Shown: piece by piece, positions 17,403 to 26,488 of the stretch
Layout of the letters: every line of letters starts with the position of its first letter
Position numbering within the stretch: the stretch's first letter is position 1
NCBI GenBank assembly: GCA_002402175.1
Contig: NVVJ01000022.1
Span: 10,953-49,753, forward strand
DNA length: 38,801 nt
Direction of reading: 5' to 3'
From: SAR86 cluster bacterium
GTDB lineage: Bacteria > Pseudomonadota > Gammaproteobacteria > Pseudomonadales > Pseudohongiellaceae
Notes under the pieces: model-generated
Database searches by the model: none
What the model was told of the DNA's origin: nothing
Seen by the model: only the letters and a program-made list of their open reading frames with translations
Translations under genes and position numbers: made by a program

Positions 17403-17469
17403 TTTCCTAATCCTTTGCTTCTTGCGTCTGAGCTTCTTGCAACATCAGTTCTTGTGACTTCGGTTGTTG

Positions 17470-18252
17470 CTACACAGCCTCTTGCAGAAAGTTCATCGCG
17501 ACCTTCTGAAATGCCTGTGGTTTTTCTGCATGCAGCCAGTGCCCCGCCTGCATGATTATTTTTACTCTAGCTGCTGGAAATAGCCTGAGAATTTCCTTTT
17601 CATACTGCGCCTGAATATAGTCAGACAAGGCGCCTTTCACAAAGAGTACTGGTTTTGAAAATGTTGAATCAATAGACAGATTGCCTCTGAGCTCATCATA
17701 GTGATCTTCGATTGCTGGCAAATTCAATCGCCACTGATAACGCCCATTTTCATTTCTCTTCAGGTTTGTAAGAATGAATTTTCGAGTAGATTCATCTTGA
17801 ATAAATTTCCCCAGCTTTTCTTCAGCATCTGCTCGGTTGCGAATCAACTCAAAATTCAAGGAGTTCATTCCAGCCATAACATTGACATGCCCGCCGGATT
17901 CTACAGAATAAGCAACGGGAGCAATATCCACCACAATAAGCTTTTCAATTAGATCCGGATGATTCAAGGCCAGCTGCATGGCAACTTTTCCACCCATCGA
18001 GTGCCCGATCATATAGCAAGATTCGATCTTCAGGCTGCCCATTAGCTGCCGAACATCATTCGCCATTAGCTGATAGTTTAGTTCTCCATCGTGAAACGAA
18101 TCGCCATGGTTGCGTAAATCAACGCCATAAACAGCAAAATGCTCAGCTAGCTGTTTGCTATGCCAGCCCCAATTACTCAAGCTACCAAAAAGCCCATGCA
18201 AAATTAGTAATGGCGTGCCTTTCTTTGAATACTGACGATAATTTAGCAACAT
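17470..18252 (-). CDS. Alpha/beta-hydrolase esterase (YbfF type)
   Basis: A 260-residue cytoplasmic hydrolase. The nucleophile elbow is GHSMGG, the oxyanion HGLFGS lies near residue 19, and the catalytic His is in AGHWLHAEKP near the end. The length and the LLILHGLFGSLSNW pattern fit the YbfF esterase group, which cleaves short-chain acyl esters or acyl-CoA. It starts 4 bases after the Bcp-type peroxiredoxin stop, so the two genes are likely co-translated. Confidence 0.85.
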   Translation of the reverse strand: MLLNYRQYSKKGTPLLILHGLFGSLSNWGWHSKQLAEHFAVYGVDLRNHGDSFHDGELNYQLMANDVRQLMGSLKIESCYMIGHSMGGKVAMQLALNHPDLIEKLIVVDIAPVAYSVESGGHVNVMAGMNSLNFELIRNRADAEEKLGKFIQDESTRKFILTNLKRNENGRYQWRLNLPAIEDHYDELRGNLSIDSTFSKPVLFVKGALSDYIQAQYEKEILRLFPAARVKIIMQAGHWLHAEKPQAFQKVAMNFLQEAV

Positions 18253-18256
18253 ATTT

Positions 18257-18733
18257 TCAGGGAGCCAGAGTTTCTAATATCTCAATTACATCGTCATGAT
18301 GTGATTTGGTTCTAACCTTACTCATAATGTAGGCAAATCGACCCTCTTTATTTATTATGAACGTGGTTCGCAGAATTCCCATATATTCTTTACCCATGAA
18401 TTTTTTCAAATCCCATACACCATATTTATCAGCAATAGCATGCTCTTCGTCTGCCAACAGAGTGAAATTCAAATCTTCTTTCTCTGTGAATTTTAGCAGT
18501 CGTTTTACTGGATCAGGGCTTAAACCCAATACCACAGTATTTAATTTTGACAACTTCTTCTTTGAATCACGCAGCCCGCGAGCTTGTACCGTACAACCTG
18601 GAGTCATGGCTTTAGGGTAGAAATACAAGACAACATTCGCCTCGCCTCTAAAGTCTTTTAAACTTACTTTATTTCCAGCTTGATCCTGCAAAGTGAATGC
18701 GGGCGCAATGTTGCCTAATTTGATAACTGCCAT
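18257..18733 (-). CDS. bcp: Thioredoxin-dependent peroxiredoxin, Bcp type (one cysteine)
   Basis: A 158-residue peroxide-reducing enzyme. The peroxidatic Cys47 lies in YPKAMTPGCTVQ. It is the only cysteine: the resolving cysteine five residues later, found in many Bcp proteins, is missing (Gly-Leu-Arg here), so a one-Cys mechanism with an external thiol is expected. The rest, including the RTTFIINKEGRFAYI strand, is typical of the PrxQ/Bcp group. The ATG at 18733 follows AGAGAGTAG. It is in an operon with the downstream esterase. Confidence 0.88.
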   Translation of the reverse strand: MAVIKLGNIAPAFTLQDQAGNKVSLKDFRGEANVVLYFYPKAMTPGCTVQARGLRDSKKKLSKLNTVVLGLSPDPVKRLLKFTEKEDLNFTLLADEEHAIADKYGVWDLKKFMGKEYMGILRTTFIINKEGRFAYIMSKVRTKSHHDDVIEILETLAP

Positions 18734-18847
18734 TTTATCTACTCTCTAAAATTCGTCTTAAACCAGCATATAGCTTAACTGAATGAGTGGCATGCCGACC
18801 AGCTCATTGTTCACTCGCTGCTTTCGCGGTCATGCTATTATTCGTCA

Positions 18848-19561
18848 ATGAATACGCTAATGAATAGACCACTGCGCTCCATCGTGGTTTTGACCGGGGC
18901 AGGAATCTCGGCCGAATCCGGCATTAAAACGTTTCGCGCTGCTGATGGCCTGTGGGAAAACCATCCTATCGACGACGTGGCCACACCAGAGGGGTTTCAG
19001 CGCAACCCACAGTTGGTATATGAATTTTATAATCAGCGCCGACGTCAGCTAATGCTAGACAGCATTAGCCCCAACCCGGCACATAGCGCACTGGCGAGGT
19101 TTGAACATGATTTCGATGGCGAGTTTCTGCTAGTAACTCAAAATGTTGACAACTTGCATGAACGAGCAGGCTCGCAAAATTTGCTGCATATGCATGGCGA
19201 GCTGTTAAAGATGCGCTGCCTTAATTCTCAAATGGTGTTTGATATAAGCGAAGATTTTTCGTTCGACACCGAATGTCGGTGCTGCCGCAGCGCGGGCAAC
19301 CTACGCCCACATATTGTCTGGTTTGGGGAAATGCCTTTTCACATGAACCGCATAAATCAGGCGTTGGAGAGTTGCGATTTATTTGTAGCTATAGGAACTT
19401 CTGGCAATGTGTATCCTGCTTCTGGTTTTTATCAAACGGCAAAAATTCGCAAGGCTGCAACCGTAGAATTAAACCTCGAAAAAACTGGCTCCGGATTTGA
19501 TAAGCATATTTACGGAAACGCTTCTGAAATAGTTCCAGACTATTTCTCCAGCCTTTTATAA
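18848..19561 (+). CDS. cobB: NAD-dependent protein deacylase, sirtuin (CobB type)
   Basis: Removes acetyl and probably succinyl groups from lysines, using NAD. NAD-binding motifs [10 protein letters not shown] (17-26) and [12 protein letters not shown] (98-108) are intact, and the catalytic His116 sits in MHGE. Zn-finger cysteines are C124 and C143/C145/C146. Tyr61 and Arg64 in YNQRRRQL are the residues that recognise succinyl groups in CobB. Length 237 is the short CobB form. The stop lies inside a 14-base palindrome. It is divergent from bcp and runs ahead of the exported hydrolase gene. Confidence 0.93.
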   Translation: MNTLMNRPLRSIVVLTGAGISAESGIKTFRAADGLWENHPIDDVATPEGFQRNPQLVYEFYNQRRRQLMLDSISPNPAHSALARFEHDFDGEFLLVTQNVDNLHERAGSQNLLHMHGELLKMRCLNSQMVFDISEDFSFDTECRCCRSAGNLRPHIVWFGEMPFHMNRINQALESCDLFVAIGTSGNVYPASGFYQTAKIRKAATVELNLEKTGSGFDKHIYGNASEIVPDYFSSLL

Positions 19562-19590
19562 AAGGTAATGGCATAAATACAGGAATAATT

Positions 19591-20730
19591 ATGATTCGAA
19601 AAATTGGTATAGGTGTTGCCGGCTTAGTAGCTCTGCTTGGCGTGTCTCTTGCTGCTACTTACATGTTAACTATGCCTCAGCCGCTTCCCGAAAACAGCAG
19701 TAGCAGTGAGTGGCTTGAAACTGGACCATACTCCGTCGGAATTCTGGAAACCGAGTTTGTTGATGACGAAAGACCAACAGATGAGAATGGCGATTATGCG
19801 GGCGCAGCAAATCGAAGTTTCCCAACAAACATCTGGTTTCCGGAAAACGCGGAAGGCCGCCATCCACTGATTATTCACAGCCATGGCTTTGTTTCTTCAC
19901 GAACTGACCTTTCCTATGCCGCCAGCCATTTGGCTAGCTATGGCTACATTGTTGTTGCAGCCGACTATCCGCTAACTTCGGGCGGCGCCCCGGGAGGCCC
20001 CAACGCCAATGACCTGATAAATCAACCGGATGATGTCTCTTTTCTAATTGACTCGGTGCTTGAACTTTCCGGCAGTAACAAACCTTTTAGTGGTGAGATT
20101 GATACTTCACGCATTGGGTTAATGGGGTATTCCCTAGGGGGATTAACCTCCACGCTGGCAAGTTATCATCCACGCCTAAGAGACGAAAGGATTAGCGCGG
20201 CGATTTCAATCGCTGGGCCATCTGCTGCTCTGGCGAAGAAGTTCTACCAAACAACGGATATACCCTTTTTGATGATTGCGGGCACATTGGATGCCCTGGT
20301 GGATTTTAGAGCTAACGCCGCCGTAATCCCCGAACGTGTAGGTAATAGTGCTCTACTTGAAATTGCCGGAGGAACACATTTGGGCTTTAGCTCAATGGCA
20401 GAACCCCTATTTCGATTGCTGCACCATCCTGATGGATTTGGATGTAGCGCCGTACTATCAAACCTCGACGAAGATCCCAATGCTGCATTTACAGTACTGG
20501 GAACTGAAGCCGATGGCATAGTTATTGATTCAAATACTCCTGCCGTATGCCAAACCATGCCTACCGAAAAAGCACTACATCCTGGAAGACAGCGAATGGC
20601 GACAACAATTGCTGTGCTGTCCTTTTTTGAATCTGTTTTTGCAGATGATCAGGCTAGCCGCGAAGCCGCACTGGATCAACTAAGCCATTCCCTGCCAGCA
20701 GACATGCCTGAAGTGACATATTCCAGGTAA
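19591..20730 (+). CDS. Exported alpha/beta-hydrolase (dienelactone/PAF-acetylhydrolase-like)
   Basis: A 379-residue hydrolase with an N-terminal hydrophobic anchor or signal peptide (residues 6-27). The conserved fold pieces are HSHGFVSSRTD (oxyanion loop), GYSLGGLTS (nucleophile Ser), DALVDF (acid) and GGTHLGF (His). It resembles the PAF-acetylhydrolase and chlorophyllase-like groups. The real substrate is unknown. The ATG at 19591 follows AGGAATAATT and starts 30 bases after cobB, so both may be transcribed together. It ends 11 bases before the convergent oxidase gene. Confidence 0.8.
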   Translation: MIRKIGIGVAGLVALLGVSLAATYMLTMPQPLPENSSSSEWLETGPYSVGILETEFVDDERPTDENGDYAGAANRSFPTNIWFPENAEGRHPLIIHSHGFVSSRTDLSYAASHLASYGYIVVAADYPLTSGGAPGGPNANDLINQPDDVSFLIDSVLELSGSNKPFSGEIDTSRIGLMGYSLGGLTSTLASYHPRLRDERISAAISIAGPSAALAKKFYQTTDIPFLMIAGTLDALVDFRANAAVIPERVGNSALLEIAGGTHLGFSSMAEPLFRLLHHPDGFGCSAVLSNLDEDPNAAFTVLGTEADGIVIDSNTPAVCQTMPTEKALHPGRQRMATTIAVLSFFESVFADDQASREAALDQLSHSLPADMPEVTYSR

Positions 20731-20735
20731 TAAGC

Positions 20736-20763
20736 AGGTATTCAGAACAAATACTGAATACCT
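20736..20763. terminator. Perfect hairpin at the convergent ends of two genes
   Basis: A perfect 10-bp stem (AGGTATTCAG and CTGAATACCT) with an 8-base loop. It starts 5 bases after the hydrolase stop and includes the last codons and stop of the oxidase gene. There is no T run on either strand, so it is only a possible terminator or RNA end stabiliser for two convergent transcripts. Confidence 0.35.
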
Positions 20764-22799
20764 ACGCCGTCTCCGTATTCTGAGTCAGTATTAACTGTAA
20801 GTGCCCAGCGTTTGCTTACGTTGTATTTCAGGCTGTATCGATATTCGTCATCCGTATTCCATCGCCAGTCAAAGCCTATGCGGCGAGTGAACTGTAGTTC
20901 TGACTCCAACTCAATTCTAAAGTCACCCTGATCATTTACTCGCCACTCACTGCCTATCAATAGTGGCAGAGTAAAATTAAACCCAGCTATAGCATAGCTT
21001 TCACTTTCTCCGCTTGCATGCTTTCGTTTTTCAACTCCGGCAAACGCAGAGAAAAACTTATCGGCGAAATAGGTGTAGCTTGCTTCTGCTTCATAGGCGT
21101 CGTCGGAACCAAAGTCCAGCTCAAAGCCAAAACCATGACGCTCATCAGAAATCATAGTTTCAAAATCTGAAAAATTACTCTGGGCAGAAAACTCGGACTT
21201 GGAGAACCAGCGCAGATAGGGCTGTATTGCTCTTTCTATATCACTATTAAATGTAGAATTTTCTTCATAGCTAATAACGCGATTCATACCGGTTTTCATG
21301 TGATATTGATTGTGGCAATGGAATAGCCAATCCCGCTCTTCATTGGCTTCAAACTCGATGACAACCTTTCCCATAGGCGGCACGTTAACAGTATGTTTGA
21401 GAGGGCTCCGCTCTCCATGTTGGTTGATCACACGAAAGAAATGTCCGTGTAAATGCAGGGGGTGATGCATCATTGTGCTGTTGTTCAATGTAATTCGAAC
21501 GTTCTCCCCTTTTCGAATCAGTATCTGTGAATCCTCACGCAGTGTTCTGCCATTAAAACTCCAGACATAGCGCTCCATGTTTCCTGTTAGTGTTAAAAAT
21601 ATTTCACGCCACTCACGATCCACAGGAAGAGCCGTTGATGATCTGGCCATCAAGTGTTCATAATCAGTCATGTGCTCAACCACTTCGCCCATGTCATCTC
21701 CCTCTCCCATAGGCATCTTCATCTCTGCGTGCTCCATAACCTCCGCATTCATAGACATAGGCATGGTCATATCCATATCGTCATGATCCATCAGAAACAG
21801 ATTTGGCGCAGGAATGTCGGGCGCCAGTACTCTGCGCCCATTGCCAATGAACATACTGGAAAAACCACTGCCGTCGAATGATGTGCCGCGTAATTCAAAC
21901 GAACTTGCCTGAGAAACCGGCACCAGCACATCATAGGTTTCAGCCGTTGAAATACGCAGCCTCTTCACTTGAAACGGCACAACATCCTGCCCATCCGCGG
22001 CAATAATGGTCATTGCCCCACCTGCATATTCGACATCGAAATAACTGGACGTCGAGCCGTTAATCAAGCGCAGTAAAACTTTATCCGCATTGGAGTCTTC
22101 AAGTTCAACGGTGCTTTCAATTTTTCCATTAATCAAGAAAGCATCGTATCCAATATCGGCAAGGTCCATTGGCCCCATACGAGTAAGCGACTGCTTGATT
22201 CGGTTGCTAATGGCATGACTGCCATTAGCAATTACCCTGTCCCATGACTGCACCGCGTCCTTCTTGTATGCATAGTAGTCTTCATCTTTCTTCAGATTAG
22301 TGAGAACCGTTGCTGGGTTTTCATCGGTCCAATCAGAAAAAAGAACAATTTCTTCCTGCACAGCTTCAGCTATTTTATTCGGATCAGTAAATATAATTGA
22401 CCCATAAACACCGCGTTGTATTTGTAAATCTGAATGAGAGTGATACCAGAATGTGCCCGCTTGCAATACAGGATACTCATAGGTAAAACTCTCGTCAGAA
22501 CGGATTGGCTGGGTGTTTAAAAAAGGAACACCATCCTGATCATCAGGTAATAGTATTCCGTGCCAATGCACCGAGGCGGCAACGTCAAGTCGATTATGAA
22601 ACGTTACTCTCAGCACATCACCAATGTTTGCTCGCAGGGTTGGTGCAGGTATCTGGTCAGCAATGGCAAGTGCTTCAACCTGAGTGCCAGTAACATTCAT
22701 AGATTTGGTATCGATACTAAATTCATAAGAAACGGTTTTTCCGCTAACAAGCACAGGAAAAAATAAAGCAATAAGTACAAAATAAATTCGCGCAGACAC
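20742..22799 (-). CDS. Multicopper oxidase (CopA-like) with C-terminal beta-barrel-like domain
   Basis: A 685-residue exported copper oxidase, probably oxidising Cu(I) or handling copper in the periplasm. All copper ligands are present: HWH at 78-80, H120 and H122, H446/H449/H451, and the type-1 site H494-C495-H496, H500 and M505. Residues 337-384 are rich in Met, His and Asp, as in CopA. The signal peptide is Sec-like; no twin arginine is visible, unlike most CopA. After residue 530, some 155 residues show alternating hydrophobic strands and end in Phe (QYLF), as in outer-membrane barrels such as CopB. GTG start at 22799, GGAG 8 bases before. The small Cys/His gene lies upstream. Confidence 0.9.
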   Translation of the reverse strand: MSARIYFVLIALFFPVLVSGKTVSYEFSIDTKSMNVTGTQVEALAIADQIPAPTLRANIGDVLRVTFHNRLDVAASVHWHGILLPDDQDGVPFLNTQPIRSDESFTYEYPVLQAGTFWYHSHSDLQIQRGVYGSIIFTDPNKIAEAVQEEIVLFSDWTDENPATVLTNLKKDEDYYAYKKDAVQSWDRVIANGSHAISNRIKQSLTRMGPMDLADIGYDAFLINGKIESTVELEDSNADKVLLRLINGSTSSYFDVEYAGGAMTIIAADGQDVVPFQVKRLRISTAETYDVLVPVSQASSFELRGTSFDGSGFSSMFIGNGRRVLAPDIPAPNLFLMDHDDMDMTMPMSMNAEVMEHAEMKMPMGEGDDMGEVVEHMTDYEHLMARSSTALPVDREWREIFLTLTGNMERYVWSFNGRTLREDSQILIRKGENVRITLNNSTMMHHPLHLHGHFFRVINQHGERSPLKHTVNVPPMGKVVIEFEANEERDWLFHCHNQYHMKTGMNRVISYEENSTFNSDIERAIQPYLRWFSKSEFSAQSNFSDFETMISDERHGFGFELDFGSDDAYEAEASYTYFADKFFSAFAGVEKRKHASGESESYAIAGFNFTLPLLIGSEWRVNDQGDFRIELESELQFTRRIGFDWRWNTDDEYRYSLKYNVSKRWALTVNTDSEYGDGVGIQYLF

Positions 22800-22848
22800 G
22801 ACATAACTCCAATAATGATCTTAGGAAATATTAAAAATCAGAAATGGG

Positions 22849-23259
22849 TTAAGCAGTAGGTGGAGGCAGAATAAGGTCGAGTGCAACAGATTGATAAAAA
22901 TTCATTTGTCGCGAGGCATTGCCATCGAAATCAGGTATAGATTCTGACCCAGTATCAGCACCAAACTCAACAGTACTAACACAGCAAATATCTTCGCATA
23001 CACATTCTTCGTCGAGTTGATCTATCGAGACAACATTCAAAGTGGAGTCCAATTGATCGAGCGGCATACTCATTGACTGATCTTGCGAGGAGTGCGTCTC
23101 ATGAACCACATTTGCCCCATGGGTATCATGAGCAACGAATTCAAGCGCCAGAGCGCTATTGGAGAATAGTAAAAATACTAAAAAACCAATTAATGAATTA
23201 TTTTTGACAAATTTCATTCGTTTAACTAATCGCCAAGCGCCTATAAGTGCGGAAAACAT
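22849..23259 (-). CDS. Small exported Cys/His-rich protein (CopL-like)
   Basis: A 136-residue protein starting with a hydrophobic export segment (FLVFLLFSNSALALEF), so it probably acts in the periplasm or outer membrane. It holds a Cys cluster ECVCEDICC and many Met, His and Asp residues (HDTHGANVVHETH, then MSMPLD), which suit copper binding. The C-terminus ends LPPPTA. It resembles CopL-like proteins that sit upstream of copA/copB, but no certain family was recognised. The ATG at 23259 leaves a leader of about 28 nt from the candidate promoter; the ATG at 23217 is an alternative. The oxidase gene follows 49 bases later on the same strand. Confidence 0.6.
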   Translation of the reverse strand: MFSALIGAWRLVKRMKFVKNNSLIGFLVFLLFSNSALALEFVAHDTHGANVVHETHSSQDQSMSMPLDQLDSTLNVVSIDQLDEECVCEDICCVSTVEFGADTGSESIPDFDGNASRQMNFYQSVALDLILPPPTA

Positions 23260-23293
23260 AACCTCTTTTACGCTTTATCACAAGTTAAATCGC

Positions 23294-23324
23294 GGCATTA
23301 AGCTGAGAGTGACTCTAAGGTTTG
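23294..23324 (-). promoter_or_regulatory. MerR-type operator-promoter upstream of the copper genes
   Basis: On the minus strand a near-palindrome (CTTAGAGTCACTCTCAG) lies between a weak -35 (CAAACC, 23319-23324) and a -10 (AATGCC, 23294-23299) with a 19-base spacer. The long spacer with the palindrome inside is the hallmark of MerR-family activated promoters (CueR, ZntR, HmrR). Transcription would start near 23287. It directly precedes the small Cys/His protein and the oxidase. No MerR-family gene is in the window, so the regulator would be encoded elsewhere. Confidence 0.5.
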
Positions 23325-23393
23325 CGCTGCCATTTCTTGCTTTCTGCCGCTGTAAATCAAGCAGGCTAAACGATCTGATTCGATTTCGTTTTT

Positions 23394-25721
23394 TCATATT
23401 CGAAAGTTGAGCAATTGAGGCATAAGGCAATACTCATCATTGCACAGCTGAATATGCAGGCTTATTCCAACACTGGCACTAAGCAGATCTTCTTCAACAT
23501 TCGTTCGCTCTAATTCCAGGACAATTGTAAAGTCGTTCTCAAAAACAGAAATAGGATTTCCATTATCCTGCGCCAGGCTTCTACTTGCATTGGGGTACAT
23601 GCATTGTGATAACTGCCAATGCTGCTCTCCTTCAGTGATAATTAGTCTGACGGGTCTCAACTCCGAATCTGCATTAGGAGTTGCAATTAAATGCCAGCTA
23701 TCTTGTAAGTTAAAACTGAACTCAACTTTGAAGCTAGTGCCGATATTTTTCCTGTGCGCTACTATCCTCGCCTTTCCACCGTTAGCATATTGAATCTCGC
23801 TTACTGATCCTTGTTGTTTTTCCATAACAGCGCGTAGCACCGACGAATGGCCTATTGAATTGTCGTTAATGTCAGCGCTTAGCGCAGCGATACATAAATC
23901 GCTTTTTTGCAGATAATCTACTTCACTTTGAAGCCAGCTTTTGTCCAAATATGAACTACGCTGGTTCAGCATCAACATACAATGTAGAGCCACCCCAACG
24001 GGGGACAATGTTGCCCCATCGCTACCACTTCGAGAACGAGTTAATTGCGGCCCAGATTGCTGAGCTGGGCTTAAATAGAAACCGTTATTCTCTTCGTCCC
24101 AGAATTCAAGCAATGTGGTATTCATGAGCTGTACAGCCTGCTGCAAAAAGACAAGTTGCCTGGTGGCATCAAAAAGGTTAATCAGAGCTTCAATGAAATT
24201 GGCGTAATCTTCCAGCTGCCCAGCTATCGACACCGTACCATTCAGATAAATACGCTTTAATTGCTGTGTTTGAGTTACATTATTCAACCACAAGAACTTG
24301 GCAGCACGCGTTGCAGCTTCAAGCCAGCCTTGTCTGTCCATGGTGTTGGCAGCATTTACCAATGTTGTAATCATGGCGGCTGTCCACGCGACAATAAGCT
24401 TATCGTCTCGCAGCGGATGAATACGTTGCTTTCTTGCGAGGTACAGTTTGTTCAGAGCACTATCAAGATCAGCGTAAAAGCTGTCCTGTTGAGACGCAGC
24501 AGCAGATTCGGTCAGAGGTACTGACAGATTTAGAATATTCGAGCCTTCGAAGTTGCCGCCTAGGGACACTCCAAAAAGATCTACGATAAATTTAAGTTCC
24601 CTGACATCTAACACCTGTTCTAATTCTTTAATACTCCAGGTAAAAAAAGTCCCTTCCTCTCCCTCGCTATCGGCATCTGTAGCTGAATAAAACCCGCCTT
24701 CTGGCAATTGCATATCACGCAGAACATAATCCAGCACCTGTTCACATACGCGTTTGAAAAAAGGGTTGCCGGTTAATTGATACGCCTGCAAATACACTTG
24801 CCCTAACTGAGACTGGTTATAGAGCATCTTCTCGAAATGAGGAACAAGCCACTGTGCATCCACACTATAACGATGAAAACCACCGCCCACCTGATCGTAT
24901 ATTCCACCACATGCCATTCCTTCCAATGCGCGGCTGACAAAACCCATACTATCCAGATCTCTGTTTCTTCTTACCTGATCCAGCATCAATAGCAGCAAAG
25001 GTTCCTGCGGAAATTTTGGTTCTCCTGCTAAACCTCCAAAACTTTGATCTTCTCGATGCAGCAAGCTTTGCAGCGTCTCTTCAATAATTTCTGGCTGTAT
25101 GGAAGCAGCTGATTTTTTGCCACTTAATATTCGGGACACGGCATCACTTATTTTACCAGCGCTATTTTCAAGCTCTTCGCGCTTACCTGTCCACGCCTCA
25201 ACAATTTGATTAAGCAATGTCACAAACGAAGATTGCGGAAAATAGGTGGCTCCAAAAAATGGTTTACCGTCTGACAACAAAAAATTAGACATGGGCCAGC
25301 CACCGTGACCGGACATTATCTGAACCCCCGTCATGAAAACCTCATCGATATCGGGATATTGCTCTCTGTCCATCTTGATACAAATAAAGTGTTTGTTGAG
25401 TACCTCAGCCACCTCGATATTGTCGAAGCTCTCAACCTCCATGACATGACACCAGTGGCAGGTGGAATAGCCGATAGATAAAAATACAGGCTTATCCTGC
25501 TGTAAAGCATCGGCAAAAGCTTCATCTCCCCAGGGATACCAGTTAACCGGGTTGTGGGCGTGCTGCAACAGATACGGGGAATCCTCTAGAATCAGACGAT
25601 TGATAAATATCGATTTACCTTCGTTGTCCAGATGTTCTGTACGCTTATCGTAAGCACCTTCTTTTTCAAGCTCCCTTTTCCGCAGCCTGATTTCCAGCCC
25701 TTGAGCCTTAGTTTCCTTCAT
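23394..25721 (-). CDS. YyaL/DUF255 thioredoxin-domain protein with C-terminal DsbD-alpha-like domain
   Basis: A 775-residue protein. Residues about 40-200 are the DUF255 thioredoxin-like domain with the N-terminal block [17 protein letters not shown] and the active site C88-H-W-C91. The middle (about 210-640) is a helical barrel like N-acylglucosamine epimerase, as in YyaL proteins (usual total about 680). The extra C-terminal part, about residues 645-775, resembles the periplasmic DsbD alpha domain, ending [13 protein letters not shown] with C760 and C765 at the expected place. No signal peptide is visible, so the protein is predicted to be cytoplasmic, where a DsbD-alpha domain would be unusual. 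Molecular function of YyaL-type proteins is unsettled. Confidence 0.85.
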   Translation of the reverse strand: MKETKAQGLEIRLRKRELEKEGAYDKRTEHLDNEGKSIFINRLILEDSPYLLQHAHNPVNWYPWGDEAFADALQQDKPVFLSIGYSTCHWCHVMEVESFDNIEVAEVLNKHFICIKMDREQYPDIDEVFMTGVQIMSGHGGWPMSNFLLSDGKPFFGATYFPQSSFVTLLNQIVEAWTGKREELENSAGKISDAVSRILSGKKSAASIQPEIIEETLQSLLHREDQSFGGLAGEPKFPQEPLLLLMLDQVRRNRDLDSMGFVSRALEGMACGGIYDQVGGGFHRYSVDAQWLVPHFEKMLYNQSQLGQVYLQAYQLTGNPFFKRVCEQVLDYVLRDMQLPEGGFYSATDADSEGEEGTFFTWSIKELEQVLDVRELKFIVDLFGVSLGGNFEGSNILNLSVPLTESAAASQQDSFYADLDSALNKLYLARKQRIHPLRDDKLIVAWTAAMITTLVNAANTMDRQGWLEAATRAAKFLWLNNVTQTQQLKRIYLNGTVSIAGQLEDYANFIEALINLFDATRQLVFLQQAVQLMNTTLLEFWDEENNGFYLSPAQQSGPQLTRSRSGSDGATLSPVGVALHCMLMLNQRSSYLDKSWLQSEVDYLQKSDLCIAALSADINDNSIGHSSVLRAVMEKQQGSVSEIQYANGGKARIVAHRKNIGTSFKVEFSFNLQDSWHLIATPNADSELRPVRLIITEGEQHWQLSQCMYPNASRSLAQDNGNPISVFENDFTIVLELERTNVEEDLLSASVGISLHIQLCNDEYCLMPQLLNFRI

Positions 25722-25846
25722 AGGGTATTAACTTTTCCACGGGTCATAAAATTAATTTGATAAATATGAAATAAAATCGAAATTGTTCTGTTCTTATAGT
25801 TTGAATCGCTTTGTTTCTGCGTAAGTGATTTAGTTATGCCCTTTCA

Positions 25847-25876
25847 AATGCCCCCATTCCCTCTGGGGGCATTTTT
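25847..25876 (+). terminator. Rho-independent terminator on the plus strand, no gene before it
   Basis: An 11-bp perfect stem (AAATGCCCCCA and TGGGGGCATTT) around a 7-base loop, with a T run directly after on the plus strand. The genes on both sides are on the minus strand, so this terminator has no annotated plus-strand gene to end. It may terminate the upstream thioesterase transcript poorly in the other direction, or end a small RNA. Confidence 0.6.
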
Positions 25877-25931
25877 TTCTATGCCACATAATAACGATTA
25901 ATTTGGAATAAGCAGTATAGACATCTAAAAA

Positions 25932-26327
25932 TCACAGAAGTGCTTTTAATTCCTCAGGGAAATAGGGCCGCCCGCGCTCGTTAAGAGAAGTTGCAGTAAT
26001 TTGAGCCTCCAGTACAGGCTCCCCACCAGACAATTTAATAATTTGTTGGTCAAAAACAATCTTTAGTCGAGACACCTGCCTGACCGACACACTAACCCTG
26101 AAATCGTCTCCAGAGCGTAAGGCTTGCCGGTAATCCAGTTCAGCTCGAATCACTACTACAATTACGCCGCGCGAAGTCAGCTCAGCAAAGCTCAGCCCTG
26201 CGCTATGTAAAAACTCATGGCGCGCATGCTCAAGATAATTCTGATAAATTGCATTATTGACAATACCCTGCATATCACATTCGTAGTCACGGACTTTCAT
26301 TTCTATACTGAACGAGTCTTTATTCAT
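25932..26327 (-). CDS. Acyl-CoA thioesterase, hot-dog fold (YbgC/4HBT type)
   Basis: A thioesterase cleaving acyl-CoA. The conserved block is DYECDMQGIVNNAIYQNYLEHAR, with the catalytic Asp in CDMQG in place of the DxDxxG of canonical members. The rest of the fold (RAELDYRQALRSGDDFRVSV) is standard. The ATG at 26327 puts the motif 12-13 residues from the N-terminus, as in relatives; a longer frame reaches 26402 but adds an unrelated leader. The substrate is unknown. It may be transcribed together with the YyaL gene. Confidence 0.8.
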   Translation of the reverse strand: MNKDSFSIEMKVRDYECDMQGIVNNAIYQNYLEHARHEFLHSAGLSFAELTSRGVIVVVIRAELDYRQALRSGDDFRVSVSVRQVSRLKIVFDQQIIKLSGGEPVLEAQITATSLNERGRPYFPEELKALL

Positions 26328-26488
26328 AAAGTCGAGCATAGCAGAAAACCCCATAAGGCAATCAGCGGTATTCAACCTGACCATACACTCATAAAAATTC
26401 ATCGATAATGTAAAAGCGGAAGAAACGATGATATTCTCAACCGCAACTAGCTTTTAACCAAACCAACGATGAACTTTAAGGTGGATTT

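Noticed and set aside
19552..19565. Perfect 14-base palindrome CCTTTTATAAAAGG at the end of cobB
   Set aside because: It overlaps the cobB stop codon, is AT-rich and has no T run after it; likely chance.
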